Shown: positions 6,555-9,512 of the stretch, in pieces | How positions within the stretch are numbered: the first letter of the stretch is position 1 | Layout of the letters: every line of letters begins with the position of its first letter | NCBI GenBank assembly: GCA_013695495.1 | Contig: JACDAK010000235.1 | Span: forward strand, 1 to 9,512 | Reading direction: 5' to 3' | DNA: 9,512 bases | Source: Blastocatellia bacterium | Lineage (GTDB): Bacteria > Acidobacteriota > Blastocatellia > Pyrinomonadales > Pyrinomonadaceae | Notes under the pieces: model-generated | What the model was told of the DNA's origin: nothing | What the model saw: the letters and a program-made list of their open reading frames with translations, nothing else | Databases searched by the model: none | Program-made: the position numbers and the translations under genes

Positions 6555-7446
6555 AGACCCCGGCGAGAGCTTTTAGCGAAAGCATTATTTTTTGCTGGCG
6601 ATTGGTCCGCACCCGGCCGGCGAACACGTTATAGTTTGCCCGCTCGATCTCGGTGAGGATAGCTTTGTAAAGCACGTAAGAGATCTTGACGGCGAGGCGC
6701 CCGCGCCAATTCAGTAGCCGGATCCCCGGCAGAGCCTCGCGATACAACTCGCGGTTACGCTTTATCTGAAACTTCATGAATGCGACAAACCGATCATCGC
6801 GAATTTGATTGGCTATATCTTCGTTCGTCAGTCCAAATTTCCGCAGTTGATCCTGCGGCATATAGACGCGGCCGAGGTCGCGGTAGTCCTCTTCGATGTC
6901 GCGGAGAAAGTTGGTTAGCTGAAACGCGTAGCCAAGTTTTATCGCATAGGGAAAGGCGTCTTCCATCGAATAGCCGACGATCTTTGTCACCATTAGCCCG
7001 ATGACGCCGGCGGATCCGTACATATACTCTTCAAGCTCAGCATAATTTTCGTATGTGAACTTTTCTTCATCCATGAACATCGATCGAAGAAACGCCTCAC
7101 CGATCTCCGGCTCGATACCGTATCGCTTGAACGTTTTAACGATCGCATTCATCACCGGGTCCGACGAAGCTCCCGCCGCCATCGCGAGACGCCACTTCGT
7201 CCGCCATTCGTCAAGCTTTCTAATCGCCTCATCGTGATCACTGCAGTTTGGGTCATCGACGATCTCGTCCGGAATCCGAGCGAATGCATAAACCGCATAG
7301 ATCGCGTCCCTCACCTCTTTCGGAAAGAACTGCGTTGCGAAATAAAAGCTTGTCCCGTAATGGCGTGTGATCTCGCGGCACTGTTCAAACCCTTCGGCTG
7401 CCGCTTTACCCGTGTTCGTTCGTTTTGAATCTAAAAGTCCGAGCAT
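6547..7446 (-). CDS. crtB: Phytoene synthase
   Basis: A 299-residue all-alpha trans-isoprenyl diphosphate synthase of the squalene/phytoene synthase family. It condenses two geranylgeranyl diphosphates to phytoene, the first committed step of C40 carotenoids. The entry motif YGTSFYFATQFFP (30-42) leads into AVYAFARIPDEIVDDP (51-66), with the first aspartate-rich site at D60-D65. YGSAGVIGLM (143-152) lines the active site. The second aspartate-rich region is LRDIEEDYRDLGRVYMP (181-197). All these are intact. It starts at ATG 7446, with a G-rich patch (minus-strand GAGG then GGGGG, 7451-7460) as ribosome binding region. crtI follows with an 8-base overlap. No GGPP synthase is nearby. Diapophytoene (CrtM) or squalene synthase is less likely, given the CrtI partner and the elongase next door. 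Confidence 0.94.
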   Translation of the reverse strand: MLGLLDSKRTNTGKAAAEGFEQCREITRHYGTSFYFATQFFPKEVRDAIYAVYAFARIPDEIVDDPNCSDHDEAIRKLDEWRTKWRLAMAAGASSDPVMNAIVKTFKRYGIEPEIGEAFLRSMFMDEEKFTYENYAELEEYMYGSAGVIGLMVTKIVGYSMEDAFPYAIKLGYAFQLTNFLRDIEEDYRDLGRVYMPQDQLRKFGLTNEDIANQIRDDRFVAFMKFQIKRNRELYREALPGIRLLNWRGRLAVKISYVLYKAILTEIERANYNVFAGRVRTNRQQKIMLSLKALAGVYE

Positions 7447-7539
7447 TATTCCCCCGCCTCGCGCAATGGGCTATCAGGACCGAATCCCGTTAACTTTACA
7501 AGTTCGCAGGGGGGCGTGACTCGGATTCAGCTTATACAT
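7447..7539. other. Intergenic gap between the glycosylase gene and crtB
   Basis: These 93 bases are the longest gap in the window and the most likely place for carotenoid operon control. They hold the crtB ribosome binding region at 7451-7460, a GTTAAC hexamer at 7489-7494 and the -10 part of a candidate promoter that begins inside the glycosylase gene. No stable hairpin followed by a T-run is visible, so I cannot point to a terminator for the upstream coaBC/glycosylase transcript. Confidence 0.5.
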
Positions 7540-7560
7540 CTATTGTACTTGTTCATTCAA
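7531..7560 (-). promoter_or_regulatory. Candidate promoter of crtB-crtI with a small dyad in the spacer
   Basis: On the minus strand TTGAAT (7560-7555) and TATAAG (7536-7531) resemble -35 and -10 boxes, with four and five matches to consensus and an 18-base spacer. Transcription would begin near 7524, leaving a leader of roughly 77 bases before crtB. A short inverted repeat, TACA-N5-TGTA (7535-7547), lies in the spacer and touches the -10, a position where a repressor or MerR-type regulator could act. The -35 and most of the spacer lie in the last codons and stop of the glycosylase gene. This is by-eye matching only. Confidence 0.35.
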
Positions 7561-8502
7561 AAAGTCTCTAACTTTTTTCATGTCGTCCCAGACGTCACGC
7601 TTTTTGTGAGGGTCGCGGAGAAGGTATGCAGGATGAAACGTCGGCATTACTTTGACGCCGAAATATTCGTGGAATTCGCCTCGCAGTTTGGAGATCGGGG
7701 TCTTGATCTGCAGCAGGTTATGAGCCGCCGTTGCACCGAGTACAACTATCACCCGCGGCTTTATCACATCTATCTCACGCAGCAAAAACGGCCGGCAAGC
7801 CGCCGTCTCTTCCGGCAGCGGTGCACGGTTGCCCGGAGGGCGGCACCGGTTGATGTTGCCGATGAACACATCGTCGCGCGTGAGCCCGATGCTCTCGATG
7901 ATACGTGTCAAAAGCTGCCCCGCTCGCCCTATGAACGGCACGCCCTGTGCATCCTCATCAGCGCCCGGCGCCTCGCCCACGAACATAAGCTTTGCATTGA
8001 AGTTACCCGTACTGTGCACGATCTGCGTCCGCCCAGCATGCAGCGGACATCGAACGCAATCGCCGATCTCGGCCCGGATGGTCTCAATCGTATCGTCAGA
8101 AACGATCTGCACAGTTTCGGCAGCCGCATCGGCCAAAGGCGCTGTTGTATCTCGCATTTCTGTTATTTGCGCAGCCTCACTCCGCAACGGCGCCGCCGGC
8201 CGCTTTTTCGAAAGAGAGGGTATCGACCCCAACCTCGAAGATCTTTTCTTCTCAGCCGCCCCGGCCGGCTTAGTCACCGCCCGCACAACATCGGTCGGAA
8301 CCTCGCGAGCCACATCTTCCACCGCAGCCGGTGTCGCCGTCACCGTCACGTCGCGAGCTCCCTCTATAACGGGCAGATTGACGTCGACCACTTCGACACC
8401 AAGCTCATGCAAATAAATCACATGTTCGCGCACATCTACTATCAACTCCTGCAATCTTGTATTATCTATCAACTCCTGCAATCTTGTATTATCGATGCTC
8501 AC
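7540..8502 (-). CDS. Family 4 (4Fe-4S) uracil-DNA glycosylase with long N-terminal extension
   Basis: A 320-residue protein whose catalytic core occupies about 140-318. It removes uracil from DNA to start base excision repair. The four cluster cysteines are C149 and C152 (CVRC), C220 (NINRCRPPGN) and C236, with the CX2C and C-X15-C spacing of family 4 enzymes. The uracil-binding motif GEAPGADEDAQG (176-187) and FIGRAGQ (190-196) are intact, as is the C-terminal HPAYLLR (290-296). Residues 1-139 are an extension rich in A, V, T and charged residues, with a basic patch KKRSSR (85-90). It begins with a nine-residue duplication (IDNTRLQEL twice, 3-20). It probably forms a short helix followed by a flexible tether; its role is unknown. 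The GTG start at 8502 is supported by GAGG 7 bases upstream, inside the end of coaBC. Starting at GTG 8433 would remove the duplication. Confidence 0.92.
   Translation of the reverse strand: MSIDNTRLQELIDNTRLQELIVDVREHVIYLHELGVEVVDVNLPVIEGARDVTVTATPAAVEDVAREVPTDVVRAVTKPAGAAEKKRSSRLGSIPSLSKKRPAAPLRSEAAQITEMRDTTAPLADAAAETVQIVSDDTIETIRAEIGDCVRCPLHAGRTQIVHSTGNFNAKLMFVGEAPGADEDAQGVPFIGRAGQLLTRIIESIGLTRDDVFIGNINRCRPPGNRAPLPEETAACRPFLLREIDVIKPRVIVVLGATAAHNLLQIKTPISKLRGEFHEYFGVKVMPTFHPAYLLRDPHKKRDVWDDMKKVRDFLNEQVQ
8439..8493. repeat. 27-bp tandem duplication at the start of the glycosylase gene
   Basis: Two adjacent copies with a 27-base period (8439-8465 and 8466-8492, one more matching base at 8493) are identical at every position, including silent ones. 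The unit is a multiple of three, so the frame is kept and nine residues are repeated. Each copy holds the minus-strand sequence CAGGAG (core AGGAG at 8446-8450 and 8473-8477), identical to a strong Shine-Dalgarno core. The perfect identity suggests a recent slippage or unequal-exchange event. Confidence 0.9.
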
Positions 8503-8506
8503 CTCG

Positions 8507-9512
8507 CTACCTCATCCGAACAACCTCATCCAATATCCTATCAGCCAGTTCACGCTTCGACATTAGGGGGAGGTCGGTCTGTCCGCCGGTGCGAGAGATT
8601 ATGGTGGCGATGTTGGTGTCGGTGTTAAAACCTGCGCCTTCGGCAGTGATGTCGTTGGCGACGACCATATCCAGCCCCTTTTTGCCCATCTTGATGCGGG
8701 CGTAGGCGACGACGTCGTTAGTTTCGGCGGCAAAGCCGAGCACAAGCTGGCCGTTCGACCGCCGCTTCGACACTTCCGACAAAATATCCGGCGTTTTCTT
8801 AAGTTCAAGCGTCAGCCGATCCTTGCCGTCTTTCTTGATCTTCGCATCGGCGGCCTCTGCCGGAGCGTAATCTGCCACAGCCGCCGCCCCCACGAAAACC
8901 GTCGCCCCGCCCAACTCCGCCATCACCACCTCGAACATCTCACGCGCCGAAACGCCATTCAATACCTTCACCCCGGCTGGCGGTTCCACCGACGTCACAC
9001 CCGCCACCACCGTTACCTCAGCCCCTCTCGCCTCCGCCGCTTCTGCCAGCGCAAATCCCATCTTTCCCGACGAATGGTTCGATATAAACCGCACCGGATC
9101 GATCGCCTCCCGCGTCCCCCCAACCGTTATCAAAAACCGCTCCCCCGCCAGATCTCCCTTTGCCCCTTCTTCTTCGCGACTTAGCGTCTCAGCGGGAATC
9201 TCCCCTCCGCCCGTCACATCGCTTCCCTCCAACAACCCCAACGCCTGCCGCACAATATTCTCAACGTCCTCAAGCTTCCCCGTGCCGACCGTTTTACACG
9301 CCAATTCTCCTGCCACCGGCTCAACGAAATGCACCCCATCCGCACGTAGCCGCTCAATATTCCGCTGCGTCGCCGGCTGCTCCCACATCGTCGTATTCAT
9401 CGCCGGTGCGATCATCACCGGTGCCGTACATGCCAGATATGTCGAAGAAAGAAAATCATCCGCCCCCCCATTCGCAAACTTCGCGATAATGTTCGCCGTC
9501 GCCGGCACGATC
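8507..9512 (-). CDS. coaBC: Bifunctional CoaBC (PPC decarboxylase / phosphopantothenate-cysteine ligase), 5' end outside window
   Basis: The C-terminal 335 or so residues of CoaBC, which makes 4'-phosphopantetheine from 4'-phosphopantothenate, cysteine and CTP. Numbering from the valine codon at 9508, the flavin-dependent CoaC part shows PATANIIAK (2-10), PAMNTTMW (35-42) and the clamp cysteine C71. An acidic, glycine-rich linker (about 93-122) leads to CoaB: TVGGTREAIDPVR (128-140), NHSSGKMG (144-151), GAAAVADYAP (207-216), KIKK (223-226), KTPDIL (238-243), GFAAET (258-263) and ANDI (284-287). Motif spacing against E. coli from memory puts about 86 residues beyond the right edge, including the CoaC active-site histidine. 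It also makes the linker roughly 20 residues longer than in E. coli. The clamp reads ACKTVGTGKL, where ACG-x2-G-x-GRM is usual. The frame is open to the edge, so the GTG at 9508 is not the start. Confidence 0.95.
   Translation of the reverse strand, partial: IVPATANIIAKFANGGADDFLSSTYLACTAPVMIAPAMNTTMWEQPATQRNIERLRADGVHFVEPVAGELACKTVGTGKLEDVENIVRQALGLLEGSDVTGGGEIPAETLSREEEGAKGDLAGERFLITVGGTREAIDPVRFISNHSSGKMGFALAEAAEARGAEVTVVAGVTSVEPPAGVKVLNGVSAREMFEVVMAELGGATVFVGAAAVADYAPAEAADAKIKKDGKDRLTLELKKTPDILSEVSKRRSNGQLVLGFAAETNDVVAYARIKMGKKGLDMVVANDITAEGAGFNTDTNIATIISRTGGQTDLPLMSKRELADRILDEVVRMR
8510..8513 (-). promoter_or_regulatory. Shine-Dalgarno that supports the GTG start of the glycosylase gene
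   Basis: GAGG on the minus strand (within GATGAGG), 7 bases before GTG 8502, lies in the last codons of coaBC. It favours the GTG as the true start over later in-frame GTG or TTG codons and implies that the two genes are translated from one message. Confidence 0.6.

Noticed and set aside
7471..7501. Alternative crtB promoter (TTGTAA with TGATAG)
   Set aside because: The spacer is 19 bases and the -10 match is poor; the pair at 7531-7560 fits better.
8439..8493. Possible CRISPR fragment
   Set aside because: Two copies stand directly head to tail with no spacer, and they lie in frame inside a gene.
7516..8628. Plus-strand open frame of 370 codons opposite the glycosylase gene
   Set aside because: Its translation is rich in R, H, C and S with no family-like motif, as expected for the complement of a G+C-rich gene. 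The minus strand carries an unmistakable glycosylase with all its motifs.

Overview
The window is a densely packed bacterial chromosomal segment of moderately high G+C. It holds eight complete or nearly complete genes plus a partial gene at each edge-facing end (nine coding regions in all), with no intergenic stretch longer than about 100 bases. I see no mobile elements, tRNA, rRNA or CRISPR. The gene set (full-length CinA, family 4 uracil-DNA glycosylase next to coaBC, a secreted plant-type asparaginase, and a CrtB/CrtI/lycopene elongase/CruF carotenoid set) would suit a soil or thermophilic bacterium such as Acidobacteriota of the Blastocatellia type. That assignment is a guess from gene content, not demonstrated by the sequence.

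Layout, right to left, following the minus strand. coaBC (8507-9512, 5' end outside the window) makes 4'-phosphopantetheine for coenzyme A. A family 4 uracil-DNA glycosylase (7540-8502) follows within 4 bases, with a long N-terminal extension that begins with a 27-bp tandem duplication. After a 93-base gap carrying a plausible promoter come crtB (phytoene synthase, 6547-7446) and crtI (phytoene desaturase, 5052-6554), overlapping by 8 bases. On the plus strand lies a UbiA-family lycopene elongase (4209-5063). It overlaps the 3' end of crtI by 12 bases, and its ATG directly abuts the first possible start of the next minus-strand gene. That gene (2880-4208) is the most striking item: a fusion of a CruF-type carotenoid hydratase membrane domain to a complete type I isopentenyl-diphosphate isomerase. 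Downstream on the minus strand are a secreted isoaspartyl peptidase/asparaginase (1782-2834), cinA (537-1778) and the start of a TVP38/VTT-family membrane protein (1-537). All are nearly abutting or overlapping.

How the genes work together: CrtB condenses two GGPP to phytoene and CrtI desaturates it towards lycopene. The elongase would add C5 units from dimethylallyl diphosphate (DMAPP) to the ends to give an acyclic C50 carotenoid, and CruF would hydrate the added ends, as in bacterioruberin synthesis. The isomerase fused to CruF interconverts IPP and DMAPP, and DMAPP is the elongase's donor. The fusion therefore makes biochemical sense as local donor supply in the membrane. No GGPP synthase and no separate CrtD-type 3,4-desaturase is in the window, so the exact end product cannot be read from here.
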